From: Streptomyces bacillaris
Lineage (GTDB): Bacteria; Actinomycetota; Actinomycetes; Streptomycetales; Streptomycetaceae
Direction: 5' to 3'
DNA length: 64,000 nt
Assembly: GCF_003268675.1 (NCBI RefSeq)
Contig: NZ_CP029378.1
Coordinates: 6,324,001-6,388,000, forward strand
The position numbers were made by a program, and so were the translations under genes. The notes beneath the pieces are model-generated. The model worked only from the letters and a program-made list of their open reading frames with translations, did no database searches and was not told the DNA's origin. Below, one piece after another: positions 33,788 through 41,800 of the stretch. Positions within the stretch are counted from its first letter, which is position 1. Every line of letters begins with the position of its first letter.

Positions 33788-33946
33788 ACCGTCCCGGCAG
33801 GCACGGACGGACCCGGGGAATGACCAGGTCAGGTTCGGTGTTCGCACGGGAGGCCGGTACGGCGGAGCGACCCTTCGCCCACCGCGCCCCACACACCGCC
33901 CACTGTCCGCCGCGCCCGTCCGCGGCCCCTGGAGAGAAGAAGAGTC

Positions 33947-34663
33947 ATGCGCGTCGAGATCTGGTCGGACATCGCCTGTCCCTGGTGCTACATCGGCAAG
34001 GCCCGTTTCGAGAAGGGGCTCGCCGAGTTCGCCCACCGGGACCAGGTCGAGGTCGTGCACCGGTCGTTCGAGCTGGACCCCGGGCGGGCCAAGGGCGAGC
34101 GGGAGCAGGTCATCGACATGCTGGCCGCCAAGTACGGGCGGACCCGCGAGGAGGCCGCCGGGATGGAGGCCAACGTCGCGGCCAACGCGCGGGCCGAGGG
34201 GCTCGGGTACCGGACCGAGGGCCGGGACCACGGCTCCACCTTCGACATCCACCGGCTGCTGCACCTGGCCAAGGCCCGCGGCCGCCAGGACGAGCTGCTG
34301 ACCCTCGCCTACCGGGCCAACTTCGCCGAGGAGCGGTCCGTCTTCGACGACGACGTGCTGCTCGCCCTCGCCGTGGAGGCCGGGCTCGACGGCGAGGAGG
34401 CGCGGGCGGTGCTGGCCGACCCCGAGGCGTACGCGGACGAGGTCCGGGCGGACGAGCGGGAGGCGGCCGAACTGGGCGCCAACGCGGTGCCGTTCTTCGT
34501 GCTCGACCGCCGGTACGGCATCTCCGGAGGCCAGCCCTCCGAGGTCTTCGTCCAGGCGCTGGAGCAGGCATGGAAGGACCGTCCGGTCACCGCCCTCACC
34601 ACCGTCGGCGGCGACGCGGAGGCCTGCGACAAGGACGGCGCCTGCGAGGTCCCGCGCGGCTGA
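33947..34663 (+). CDS. DsbA-family oxidoreductase (FrnE-like)
   Basis: A 238-residue cytoplasmic thioredoxin-fold protein with active site CPWC at residues 11-14. It has the helical insertion typical of FrnE/2-hydroxychromene isomerase-like DsbA proteins (EREQVIDMLAAKYGRTREEAAGM) and the cis-Pro loop GANAVPFFVLDRRYGISGGQ. Two further cysteines near the C-terminus (EACDKDGACEV) form a possible second redox pair, as reported for FrnE. GGAGAGAAGAAGAG precedes ATG. The stop codon lies in a 20-bp tandem repeat. Confidence 0.9.
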   Translation: MRVEIWSDIACPWCYIGKARFEKGLAEFAHRDQVEVVHRSFELDPGRAKGEREQVIDMLAAKYGRTREEAAGMEANVAANARAEGLGYRTEGRDHGSTFDIHRLLHLAKARGRQDELLTLAYRANFAEERSVFDDDVLLALAVEAGLDGEEARAVLADPEAYADEVRADEREAAELGANAVPFFVLDRRYGISGGQPSEVFVQALEQAWKDRPVTALTTVGGDAEACDKDGACEVPRG

Positions 34664-34713
34664 CCCCCGTGTCGCGCGGCTGACCCCGCTCCGGGCGGCT
34701 GAACCCTCGTCCC
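34654..34713 (+). repeat. Three 20-bp tandem repeats including a stop codon
   Basis: Units 34654-34673, 34674-34693 and 34694-34713 share GCGCGGCTGACCCC(C/G). The first contains the last codons and TGA of the DsbA-like gene; each later unit repeats that stop-codon context. Confidence 0.8.
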
Positions 34714-34738
34714 GCGCGGGGGCAACCCTCGCCCTCAT

Positions 34739-34749
34739 AAGGAATCCTT
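34739..34749 (+). promoter_or_regulatory. Palindrome AAGGA-A-TCCTT before the class V aminotransferase gene
   Basis: An 11-bp palindrome followed by an unusually A/T-rich stretch (GTAAAATTCGGTTATTGAC, 34761-34779) that includes TAAAAT, a plausible -10. Probably the promoter region of the gene at 34810; the palindrome may be an operator. Confidence 0.35.
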
Positions 34750-34809
34750 GGGTTTGCGACGTAAAATTCGGTTATTGACTATGAGGTGCGGCGGCTCCAG
34801 GCTGAGCCC

Positions 34810-35892
34810 ATGACGATCTCTCCGCTCAGCCGGGCCGCCGCCGCCGAGTTCGCGCCCGAGGTCACCTACCTCAACACCTCCAGCTGGGGGCTGCTACCCC
34901 GCCGGACCATCGCCGCCGTCAAGGCCCTCGCCGACGAGAACGCCGTCGGCCGCCGGATCGGCGCGGGCAGTTTCGATGCGGTGGAGGCGGCCCGGGCCGG
35001 CTTCGCCCGGCTCGCCGGGGTCCGGCCGGACCGGGTCGCCACCGGTAGCTCGGTCACCGTCCATGTCGGGCTGGTCGCCGCCTCGCTCCCGGCCGAGGCC
35101 GAAGTCCTGGCGCCCGAGGGGGAGTTCACCTCCGTCGTCAGCCCGTTCGCGCTCCGGGGGGATCTGCGGATGCGGTACGTCCCCCTCGCGGAGCTGGCCG
35201 ACGCCGTACGCCCCACGACCGCGCTCGTCGCCTTCTCCTCGGTCCAGTCGGCCGACGGCCGGGTCGCCGATCTCGCCGCCGTCCGCGCGGCCGCCGCCGC
35301 CCACGGGGCCCGGACCCTGCTGGACGCCACGCAGTCGGCGGGCTGGTTCCCGCTGGACGCGGGGGCGTACGACTACACCGTCGCGGGCGGCTTCAAATTC
35401 CTGCTCTGCCCCCGGGGTACGTCGTTCCTGACCGTGACCGAGGAGGCGCAGGAGACCTTGCCGAAGCTCTTCGCGGGCTGGGTCGCCGCCGGGGCGCCCT
35501 GGACGAGCAACTACGGTCCGCTGGAGCATCTCGCCCCCGGGGCCCGGGGGTTCGACGAGCCGCCCGCCTTCCTCTCGTACCACGGGGCCGAGCACTCCCT
35601 CGCGCTGCTCGGGGAGATCGGCACCGACGCGCTGTACGCCCACGCCACCTCGCTGGCCGCCCGGCTGCGGGCGGGGCTGGTGGAGCGGGGGTACGAGGTG
35701 GTGCCGGGGGAGTCCGCGATCGTCTCCGTGCCGGGGCTGGAGGGCCGGCAGCCGGAGCTGGCCGAGGCCGGGATCGCGGTCTCGGCGCCCGCCGGGAACC
35801 TGCGGATCTCCTGCCACCTCTACAACACCGAGGCCGATGTGGACCGGGTGCTGGAGGTCCTGGGCCACCGGGAGCCCCGGCCAAGCGCCTAG
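34810..35892 (+). CDS. Class V aminotransferase-fold PLP enzyme
   Basis: A 360-residue PLP enzyme of the cysteine-desulfurase/isopenicillin-N-epimerase fold. The PLP lysine is in TVAGGFKFLLCPRGTSFL (~residue 196), and LLDATQSAGWFPLD supplies the PLP-binding Asp and Gln. It lacks the catalytic cysteine loop of SufS, so desulfurase activity is unlikely; the substrate is unknown. ATG 34810 is used; GTG 34786 would add eight residues. Its stop codon overlaps that of the convergent MarR gene. Confidence 0.82.
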   Translation: MTISPLSRAAAAEFAPEVTYLNTSSWGLLPRRTIAAVKALADENAVGRRIGAGSFDAVEAARAGFARLAGVRPDRVATGSSVTVHVGLVAASLPAEAEVLAPEGEFTSVVSPFALRGDLRMRYVPLAELADAVRPTTALVAFSSVQSADGRVADLAAVRAAAAAHGARTLLDATQSAGWFPLDAGAYDYTVAGGFKFLLCPRGTSFLTVTEEAQETLPKLFAGWVAAGAPWTSNYGPLEHLAPGARGFDEPPAFLSYHGAEHSLALLGEIGTDALYAHATSLAARLRAGLVERGYEVVPGESAIVSVPGLEGRQPELAEAGIAVSAPAGNLRISCHLYNTEADVDRVLEVLGHREPRPSA

Positions 35893-36401
35893 AGGGCCTG
35901 ACGCTCCGGGCAGCCCTCCGTCTCCTGGCAGAGGTTCGCCTCCACCTTCGCCAGCAGCCGCGTCAGCTCCGTACGCTCGCCGTCGTCCAGCCCGGCGAGC
36001 GTGTGCTCCTCCAGGCTGCCCCACGCGTCCCGTACCGCCCGGTGCAGCGCGCAGCTCGCCTCCGTCGCCTCGACCAGCACGGCCCGCCGGTCGTCCGGGT
36101 CGGGGCGGCGGCGCACATGGCCGGTCTGCTCCAGGCGCTGGAGCATCTTGGTCACCGTGGACGGGTCCAGGTCCAGCGTCCTGATCAGCTCGGACTGGCG
36201 TACCGGCCCCGCGTCCCACAGGTGCATCATCAGCAGCTCCTGCCCCGGGTAGAGCCCCAGCCCCTTCAGCAGCTTCCCCGCCGCGATCCTGTGCAGCCGG
36301 GCGACGCGGGAGACGGCGTGGCTCACGGGCCCGCTGAGCGCTGCTCCGGGCAGCGCGTCGGTACAGGCGGCTTCCGCGGTGCTGGCGTGACCGGTGTTCA
36401 T
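35889..36401 (-). CDS. MarR-family transcriptional regulator
   Basis: A 170-residue winged-helix regulator. The DNA-binding region is QSELIRTLDLDPSTVTKMLQRLEQTGHVRRRPDPDDRRAVLVE, with the typical DxRA wing motif. Cys residues occur near both ends (ACTD, LCQETEGC); a redox role is possible but unproven. It is divergent from an Old Yellow Enzyme gene, and three similar palindromes lie between them, so it probably represses both. ATG 36401 has GGAGCA upstream. Confidence 0.9.
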   Translation of the reverse strand: MNTGHASTAEAACTDALPGAALSGPVSHAVSRVARLHRIAAGKLLKGLGLYPGQELLMMHLWDAGPVRQSELIRTLDLDPSTVTKMLQRLEQTGHVRRRPDPDDRRAVLVEATEASCALHRAVRDAWGSLEEHTLAGLDDGERTELTRLLAKVEANLCQETEGCPERQAL

Positions 36402-36537
36402 GGCGTGCTCCTTCGATACGGCTCCGGCGGGGCTTCCGGTGTTTCCTGACGGGTTCGGTTCCTGGCGGTTTCGGGGCCTGAGGGCTGATGGCGGCTTCCG
36501 GGGCCCGATGACGCCCGCGGCTTGCCCACACTTTACC

Positions 36538-36613
36538 TTGGTCGGCCAATTAATGAGCTACAGTGACGGCAGTGCTAATACTTGGCCGACCACATACTTC
36601 GTTGATCGGTCAA
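36538..36613. promoter_or_regulatory. Three-site operator TTGRYCGRYCAA between MarR and OYE genes
   Basis: TTGGTCGGCCAA (36538-36549), TTGGCCGACCAC (36582-36593) and TTGATCGGTCAA (36602-36613) are three near-palindromic copies of one motif in the divergent intergenic region. The second and third centres are 20 bp apart (two helical turns), the first two 44 bp. TAATAC (36576-36581) between sites 1 and 2 is a possible -10. Confidence 0.75.
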
Positions 36614-36638
36614 TTACCTACCTTTTCCGGGAGTCCGC

Positions 36639-37709
36639 ATGACCACCGCTTTCGACCCGATCGACCTGGCCGGCACCCCCCTGGCCAACCGCATCGTGAT
36701 GGCCCCGATGACCCGCAGCCGGGCGGGCGAGGGCGGTACGGCCACCGAGCTGACCGCCGCCTACTACGCCCAGCGCGCCTCCGCCGGGCTGATCGTCACC
36801 GAGGGCATCCAGCCCTCCGTGGTCGGCCAGGGCTACCCCTTCACCCCCGGACTGCACAGCGCCGAGCAGGTCGCCTCCTGGCGCAAGGTCACCGACGCGG
36901 TGCACGCCGAGGGCGGCCGGATCTTCGCCCAGATCATGCACGCGGGCCGCATCGGCCACCCGGTCCTGCTCCCCGACGGACTCGTCCCGGTCGCCCCCTC
37001 CCCGGTCAGGGCCGCGGGCCAGGTCTTCACCGCCGAGGGCCCCAAGGACTTCGTCGAGCCGCACGAGCTGACCGACGCCGAGATCCGGCAGACCATCGCC
37101 GACTTCGTCTCCGCCTCCCGCAACGCCATCGAGGCCGGGTTCGACGGGGTGGAGCTGCACGGCGCCAACGGCTATCTGATCCACCAGTTCCTCGCGCCCA
37201 ACACCAACCTGCGCACCGACGGGTGGGGCGGCTCCGACGAGGGCCGCGTCCGGTTCGCCGCGGAGGTCGTCAAGGCGGTCGCGGCCGAGATCGGCGGGGC
37301 CCGTACCGCCCTGCGCATCTCGCCCTCGAACGGCTACAACGACATCGACGAGCCCGCCCCGGAAGCCGTCTACACCGCGCTGGCCCAGGAGATCGAGCCG
37401 CTCGGCCTCGCCTACCTGCACATCCTGGAAGGCGCCCCGATCCGCGAGCTGACCCTCGCCCTGCGCAAGGTGTTCACCGGCCCCGTCCTGATCAACGTGC
37501 ACTCCGACGGGCCGACCGGGCCGGACCACCTCACCGTGATCGAGGACGGGATCGCCGACCTCATCTCGTACGGCGCGCTCTTCCTCGCCAACCCGGACCT
37601 GCCCGCCCGCCTCAAGGCCGGGGGCCCCTTCAACACCCCCGACCCGTCGACCTTCTTCGGCGGCGACGCCAAGGGCTACACGGACTACCCGGCGCTCGAC
37701 GCCGTCTGA
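36639..37709 (+). CDS. Old Yellow Enzyme-type alkene reductase (NemA-like)
   Basis: A 356-residue FMN-dependent TIM-barrel reductase that reduces activated C=C bonds or nitro groups with NADPH. Typical features are NRIVMAPMTRSRAGEGGTAT, YYAQRASAGLIVTEG, AQIMHAGRIGHP, the substrate-site HGANGYLIHQFLAPNTNLRTD and the C-terminal YGALFLANPDLPARL. GGGAG precedes ATG 36639. MarR-controlled OYE genes usually respond to electrophiles; here the shared operators support that model. The last 25 nt overlap the convergent VOC-DinB gene. Confidence 0.92.
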   Translation: MTTAFDPIDLAGTPLANRIVMAPMTRSRAGEGGTATELTAAYYAQRASAGLIVTEGIQPSVVGQGYPFTPGLHSAEQVASWRKVTDAVHAEGGRIFAQIMHAGRIGHPVLLPDGLVPVAPSPVRAAGQVFTAEGPKDFVEPHELTDAEIRQTIADFVSASRNAIEAGFDGVELHGANGYLIHQFLAPNTNLRTDGWGGSDEGRVRFAAEVVKAVAAEIGGARTALRISPSNGYNDIDEPAPEAVYTALAQEIEPLGLAYLHILEGAPIRELTLALRKVFTGPVLINVHSDGPTGPDHLTVIEDGIADLISYGALFLANPDLPARLKAGGPFNTPDPSTFFGGDAKGYTDYPALDAV

Positions 37710-38719
37710 TCCCCCAGGGGCCGCCCGTCCCACCGCCACTTCGTGCGGCGCGGGTGGCCCGGCAGTCCGGCGCGGCCGGTGGCCCAGAGCAGCACGGTCC
37801 ACCGGTCGCCGCCCGCCGGGGCGTCGGGGAAGAGCCGGGCCAGCGCCCGGTCGCAGAGCGCGGCGGGCGGCGCCCAGTCCAGCCCCAGCCCCTCCGCGAC
37901 GTCATGGGTGTGCACCAGGGTCTCCACCACCCCCATCGCGGCGAACCCCTCCGGGTCGGAGATGCCGAACCCGTGGTACGAGCGCACCTGCGGCGGCGTC
38001 GTCCGCGCCATCGAGGCCAGCAGCGCACCGCTCGCCTCCAGGGTGGCCAGCAGCCCGGCGGGTCCGGCCGCCCGGTCCGCGAAGACCGCGTTGTACGGCC
38101 CGCCCTGCCGCTCGGGCGCCCACCGGTAGGGCACCTCACCGTCGAGCGGGGGCGTACGCGGGCCCAACTGGACGGCGTACGCGAAGAGATCGTCGCTCAG
38201 GTGCTCCACCGTCTCCCAGCAGGTCCATTCCAGCGTCCCCGCGGGCGTCTCCCACCCCTCCGCCGGGGCCCCGGCCAGCGCATCCACCGCGAGCCGCACG
38301 GCGGTGGTCACATCGTCGGCGGTCACCGGCAGCCGGCCCCCGGTCAGCGCGGCCCGCTCGGCGGCCGAACACTCCACGCAGAACTCGTTCCCCTCAGGGT
38401 CCGCCAGGGTCGCCCACCCACGCCCGTCCGGTCTGCGGTGGTCGCCCACCAAGGTGGCCCCGAGCACCAGCAGCCGCTCCACCTCCTCGTCCCGGGTGCG
38501 GTCCTGCGGCTGGATGTCCAGGTGGACCCGGTTCTTGACGGTCTTCGGGTCGTCGCTCCGGACGAAGAGGATCGCCGCGCCGGGGGTCTCCAGCAGGGCT
38601 TCCGGGTCGCCGGGGAAGTCGTCCGAGGCCAGCGGCGCGCCGAGCACCCGGGACCAGAAGGTGCCGAGCGCGTAAGGGTCGGCGCAGTCGATCGTTATGT
38701 GCCGTACGTGAGAAGTCAT
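37685..38719 (-). CDS. VOC domain fused to DinB/maleylpyruvate-isomerase-like domain
   Basis: A 344-residue two-domain protein. Residues 1-120 form a VOC domain (VRHITIDCADPYALGTFWSRVLG ... LADPEGNEFCVE). Residues ~140-344 resemble the mycothiol-dependent maleylpyruvate isomerase/DinB helical bundle (GTLEWTCWETVEHLSDDLFAYA, VVETLVHTHDVAEGLGLDW, where His residues may bind metal). Both folds catalyse metal-dependent thiol chemistry, so a mycothiol-linked detoxification role is plausible. ATG 38719 is used; GTG 38728 is an alternative. The 3' end overlaps the OYE gene by 25 nt. Confidence 0.82.
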   Translation of the reverse strand: MTSHVRHITIDCADPYALGTFWSRVLGAPLASDDFPGDPEALLETPGAAILFVRSDDPKTVKNRVHLDIQPQDRTRDEEVERLLVLGATLVGDHRRPDGRGWATLADPEGNEFCVECSAAERAALTGGRLPVTADDVTTAVRLAVDALAGAPAEGWETPAGTLEWTCWETVEHLSDDLFAYAVQLGPRTPPLDGEVPYRWAPERQGGPYNAVFADRAAGPAGLLATLEASGALLASMARTTPPQVRSYHGFGISDPEGFAAMGVVETLVHTHDVAEGLGLDWAPPAALCDRALARLFPDAPAGGDRWTVLLWATGRAGLPGHPRRTKWRWDGRPLGDQTASSAG

Positions 38720-38766
38720 GGCCTCCACCCTCTCCGGTGGCCGGGGCCCGGTCCACCGAGTTACGC

Positions 38767-38806
38767 GCGAGGGGCCCGGAACGGCGTACCGTTCCGGGCC
38801 CCTCGC
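38767..38806 (-). terminator. Terminator of the ectABCD operon
   Basis: Perfect 18-bp arms (38767-38784 and 38789-38806, the left beginning GCGAGGGGCCCGG) with loop CGTA, 17 nt past the ectD stop. Confidence 0.85.
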
Positions 38807-38822
38807 ACGGGGATGTCCTCCG

Positions 38823-39716
38823 CTACTTCACCGGGGTGAAGTCCCGCGCCCCGATGAACTCCGGGCGGCGGATCGGTGCCGCGAACGGCTCCTGCGCCGT
38901 GTTCTCCACGCTGTTGAAGACGATGAAGACATTGGAGCGGGCGTACGGGGTGATGTTGTCGCCCGAGCCGTGCATGGCGTTGCAGTCGAACCAGGTCGCC
39001 GAACCGGCCTTGCCCGTGAAGAGCCTGATGCCGTGCCGGTCCGCCATCTTCGTCAGCGCCTCGTCGGACGGAGTGCCCGCGTCCTGCATCTGGAGCGACT
39101 TCTTGTAGTTGTCCTTCGGCGTCTCGCCCGCACAGCCCAGGAAGGTCTTGTGCGAACCGGGCATGATCATCAGCCCGCCGTTGGTGTCGAAGTTCTCCGT
39201 CAGCGCGATGGAGACGGACACGGTCCGCATGTTCGGCAGCCCGTCCTCGGCGTGCCAGGTCTCGAAGTCCGAGTGCCAGTAGAAGCCCGAGGCACCGAAC
39301 CCCGGCTTCACATTGATCCGGGACTGGTGGACGTACACGTCCGAGCCCAGGATCTGGCGGGCCCGGCCCACCACCCGCTCGTCGCGGACCAGCCCGGCGA
39401 AGACCTCGCTGATCTTGTGGACCTCGAAGACGGACCGGACGTTCTGCGACTGCTTCTCCACGATGGAGCGCTCGTCGGCACGGATCAGCGGGTCGGCGAC
39501 CAGCCGGTCCAGCTCCGCGCGGTAGACGGCGACCTCGTCCGGGGTGATGAGCTGGTCGACGGTGAGGAAGCCGTCGTGCTCGTAGCTCTGGAGATCCTTG
39601 GCGGCGATCGGGCCCGGGGCGCCCGGCGCCGACCAGATGACCGGGTCCTGGCGGGGAGTGGTCATCTCGGCGGCGCCGCGCGAGGGGTAGAGATCGGCGC
39701 GTACTTCGGTGGTCAT
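38823..39716 (-). CDS. ectD: Ectoine hydroxylase
   Basis: EctD is an Fe(II)/2-oxoglutarate dioxygenase that converts ectoine to 5-hydroxyectoine. The 297-residue protein has the iron-site region FYWHSDFETWHAEDGLPN (His-x-Asp) and the family signature around GGLMIMPGSHKTFLG; the distal His lies in DCNAMHGSGDN. ATG 39716 (MTTEVRADLYPS) starts 6 nt after ectC. It is the last gene of ectABCD and is followed by a strong terminator. Confidence 0.95.
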   Translation of the reverse strand: MTTEVRADLYPSRGAAEMTTPRQDPVIWSAPGAPGPIAAKDLQSYEHDGFLTVDQLITPDEVAVYRAELDRLVADPLIRADERSIVEKQSQNVRSVFEVHKISEVFAGLVRDERVVGRARQILGSDVYVHQSRINVKPGFGASGFYWHSDFETWHAEDGLPNMRTVSVSIALTENFDTNGGLMIMPGSHKTFLGCAGETPKDNYKKSLQMQDAGTPSDEALTKMADRHGIRLFTGKAGSATWFDCNAMHGSGDNITPYARSNVFIVFNSVENTAQEPFAAPIRRPEFIGARDFTPVK

Positions 39717-39721
39717 GCGGT

Positions 39722-40120
39722 TCAGGCCTCCTCGGTCAGCAGTGGGTAGACACCGTTCTCGTCGTGGTCCTCCCGTCCGGTGACGGGAGGGTTGAAGACG
39801 CACACGCAGCGGAAGTCGGTCTTGGGCCGCAGGGTGTGCCGCTCATGGCCGTCCAGCAGGTACATCGTGCCGGGGGAGATCCAGTGGGTCTCGCCGGTCT
39901 CGTCGTTGGTCAGCTCGGCCTCGCCCTCGGTGCACAGGACGGCCTCGATGTGGTTCGCGTACCACATGGAGGTCTCCGTACCCGCGTAGAGCACGGTCTC
40001 GTGGAGGGAGAAGCCGACCTTCTCCTTGGCGAGCACGATGCGCTTGCTCTCCCAGGTGCCGGACGCGGCCTTCACATGCCGGTCGGTGTTCTCGATGTCC
40101 TTGAACGATCGGACGATCAC
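39722..40120 (-). CDS. ectC: L-ectoine synthase
   Basis: EctC cyclises N-acetyl-diaminobutyrate to the osmoprotectant ectoine. The 132-residue cupin has the expected metal and substrate positions (WYANHIEAVLCTEGEAEL with Glu, GTMYLLDGHERHTLRP with His). It starts at GTG 40120 and ends 5 nt before ectD. A GC-rich hairpin separates it from ectB. Confidence 0.96.
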   Translation of the reverse strand: MIVRSFKDIENTDRHVKAASGTWESKRIVLAKEKVGFSLHETVLYAGTETSMWYANHIEAVLCTEGEAELTNDETGETHWISPGTMYLLDGHERHTLRPKTDFRCVCVFNPPVTGREDHDENGVYPLLTEEA

Positions 40121-40148
40121 GGTGAGCGGTGCCTTTCTCTCGTGCTCC

Positions 40149-40172
40149 GCCCCGGGCCGTGAGGCCCGGGGC
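40149..40172 (-). other. Stem-loop between ectB and ectC
   Basis: GCCCCGGGCC (40149-40158) and GGCCCGGGGC (40163-40172), loop GTGA, in the 88-nt ectB-ectC gap. A GNRA-like tetraloop on a perfect 10-bp stem could slow exonucleases and set ectB against ectC mRNA levels. Confidence 0.65.
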
Positions 40173-40208
40173 GCCTCTTCTTCCTGCGCCTGCCCCGGCC
40201 GGGCCGGG

Positions 40209-41471
40209 TCAGGCCGTCTCGCGGACGCTGCGGGCCAGCGTGCGCAGGCCCTCGTCCAGTTCCTCGGTGGTGATGGTCAGCGGCGGCAGCAGCTTGACGA
40301 CCTCGCTCTGCGGACCGGAGGTCTCCAGCAGGAGCCCCAGCTCGAAGGCGCGGGCGCAGACCGCCGTGGCGCGCGCCGGGTCCTCGAACTCCATGCCCCA
40401 GACCAGGCCCCGGCCGCGGAACTGCGCGGTCGGCTCCTCGGCGCAGATCGCCAGCAGCGCCTGCTCGACCTGGAGGCCCCGCTCCTTGGTCTGCTGCTCC
40501 ACCCGGCCGTCGGCCCAGTAGGCGTCCAGCGCGGCGGCGGCCGTGACGAAGGCCGGGTTGTTGCCGCGGAAGGTGCCGTTGTGCTCGCCCGGCTCCCAGA
40601 TGTCCAGCTCCGGCTTGAACAGGCAGAGCGACATCGGCAGGCCGTAGCCGCTGATGGACTTCGACAGCGTGACGATGTCCGGGACGATCCCGGCCTCCTC
40701 GAAGGAGAAGAAGCCGCCGGTCCGGCCGCAGCCCATCTGGATGTCGTCGACGATCAGCAGCATGTCCTGGCGCTCGCACAGCTCCTGGAGCGCGCGCAGC
40801 CACTCGGCGCGGGCCACGTTGATGCCGCCCTCGCCCTGGACGGTCTCCACGATCACGGCGGCGGGCTTGTTGAGCCCGGAGCCCTGGTCCTCGAGCAGTC
40901 GCTCGAACCAGAGGAAGTCGGGGACCGTACCGTCGAAGTAGTTGTCGAACGGCATCGGCGTGCCGTGCACGAGCGGGATGCCGGCGCCCGCCCGCTTGAA
41001 CGCGTTGCCGGTGACGGCGAGCGAGCCCAGCGACATGCCGTGGAAGGCGTTGGTGAACGACACGACGGACTCGCGGCCCTTGACCTTACGGGCCAGCTTC
41101 AGCGCCGACTCGACGGCGTTGGTGCCGGTCGGGCCGGGGAACATCACCTTGTACGGCAGGTCGCGCGGGCGCAGGATCACGTTCTGGAACGTCTCCAGGA
41201 AGGCGCGCTTCGCGGTGGTCGCCATGTCCAGGCCGTGGGTGATGCCGTCGCGCTCGATGTAGTCGATCAGCGCTCGTTTCAGCACGGGGTTGTTGTGGCC
41301 GTAGTTGAGCGAGCCGGCCCCGGCGAAGAAGTCCAGGTAGGAGTGGCCGTCCTCGTCGGTCAGCCGGGCGCCCTGCGCGCGGTCGAACACGGCGGGCCAG
41401 CCGCGGCAGTAGCTACGGACCTCCGACTCCAGGGTCTCGAAGACGCTCAGTGCGGGCGGGGTGATGGTCAC
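40209..41471 (-). CDS. ectB: Diaminobutyrate-2-oxoglutarate aminotransferase
   Basis: EctB makes L-2,4-diaminobutyrate from aspartate semialdehyde. The 420-residue class III aminotransferase has GPTGTNAVESALKLARK, FHGMSLGSLAVTGN, IVDDIQMGCGRTGGFFSFE and the PLP lysine in VTLSKSISGYGLPMSL. The GTG start at 41471 has an ideal AGGAGAT 5 nt upstream. It is separated from ectA by an unusually long 329-nt gap. Confidence 0.96.
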   Translation of the reverse strand: MTITPPALSVFETLESEVRSYCRGWPAVFDRAQGARLTDEDGHSYLDFFAGAGSLNYGHNNPVLKRALIDYIERDGITHGLDMATTAKRAFLETFQNVILRPRDLPYKVMFPGPTGTNAVESALKLARKVKGRESVVSFTNAFHGMSLGSLAVTGNAFKRAGAGIPLVHGTPMPFDNYFDGTVPDFLWFERLLEDQGSGLNKPAAVIVETVQGEGGINVARAEWLRALQELCERQDMLLIVDDIQMGCGRTGGFFSFEEAGIVPDIVTLSKSISGYGLPMSLCLFKPELDIWEPGEHNGTFRGNNPAFVTAAAALDAYWADGRVEQQTKERGLQVEQALLAICAEEPTAQFRGRGLVWGMEFEDPARATAVCARAFELGLLLETSGPQSEVVKLLPPLTITTEELDEGLRTLARSVRETA

Positions 41472-41800
41472 AGCGGATCTCCTGCGTGAGGGGGTGTGAC
41501 GGGCGGTGTGGTCGGTGCTCCCGGCCCCGAGGGGGCGGCCGGGACCGCGCCGGGTGGTCGGCCGGCGCGAAAAGTCGTGGGGGACCGGGCGTACGGGTGC
41601 GGTACGCCCGGTCGTACGGAGGGTGTACGGGCCGTGCGGTCGTACGGGGCCGTCCGGGCTCGGGCATTCGGGGCGGGCCGGGCGGGTCGTGTCCGGGGGT
41701 GTCCCGGCGGTGCCCCGGCCGATGGGCCGGGCGCCTCGGACGCCCGGGGCCGCCGCAGCGGTGCCTCGGTGCCTCAGGGCTCAGCGGTGCCCCGGGCGCC
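41472..41800 (-). other. 329-nt non-coding spacer between ectA and ectB
   Basis: No coding sequence is convincing. The spacer is very G/C-rich. It contains a perfect 11-bp stem (ACCGGGCGTAC at 41584-41594 with GTACGCCCGGT at 41602-41612, 7-nt loop) and a second stem CCCGGCC/GGCCGGG near 41716-41733. Short CGTACGG motifs recur. It may hold a second promoter, an attenuator or an mRNA-processing site. Confidence 0.6.

Noticed and set aside
34741..34772. SigR-type promoter (GGAAT...GTT) before the PLP enzyme gene
   Set aside because: GGAAT is present but the spacing to GTT is about 25 nt, not the expected ~18.
34810..35892. Second cysteine desulfurase
   Set aside because: The fold and PLP lysine are present, but the C-terminal catalytic Cys loop seen in SufS (HHCARP) is missing.
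41472..41800. Small gene within the ectA-ectB gap
   Set aside because: Open frames here are Gly/Arg/Pro-rich with no ribosome site or domain and differ in all frames from known Ect proteins.
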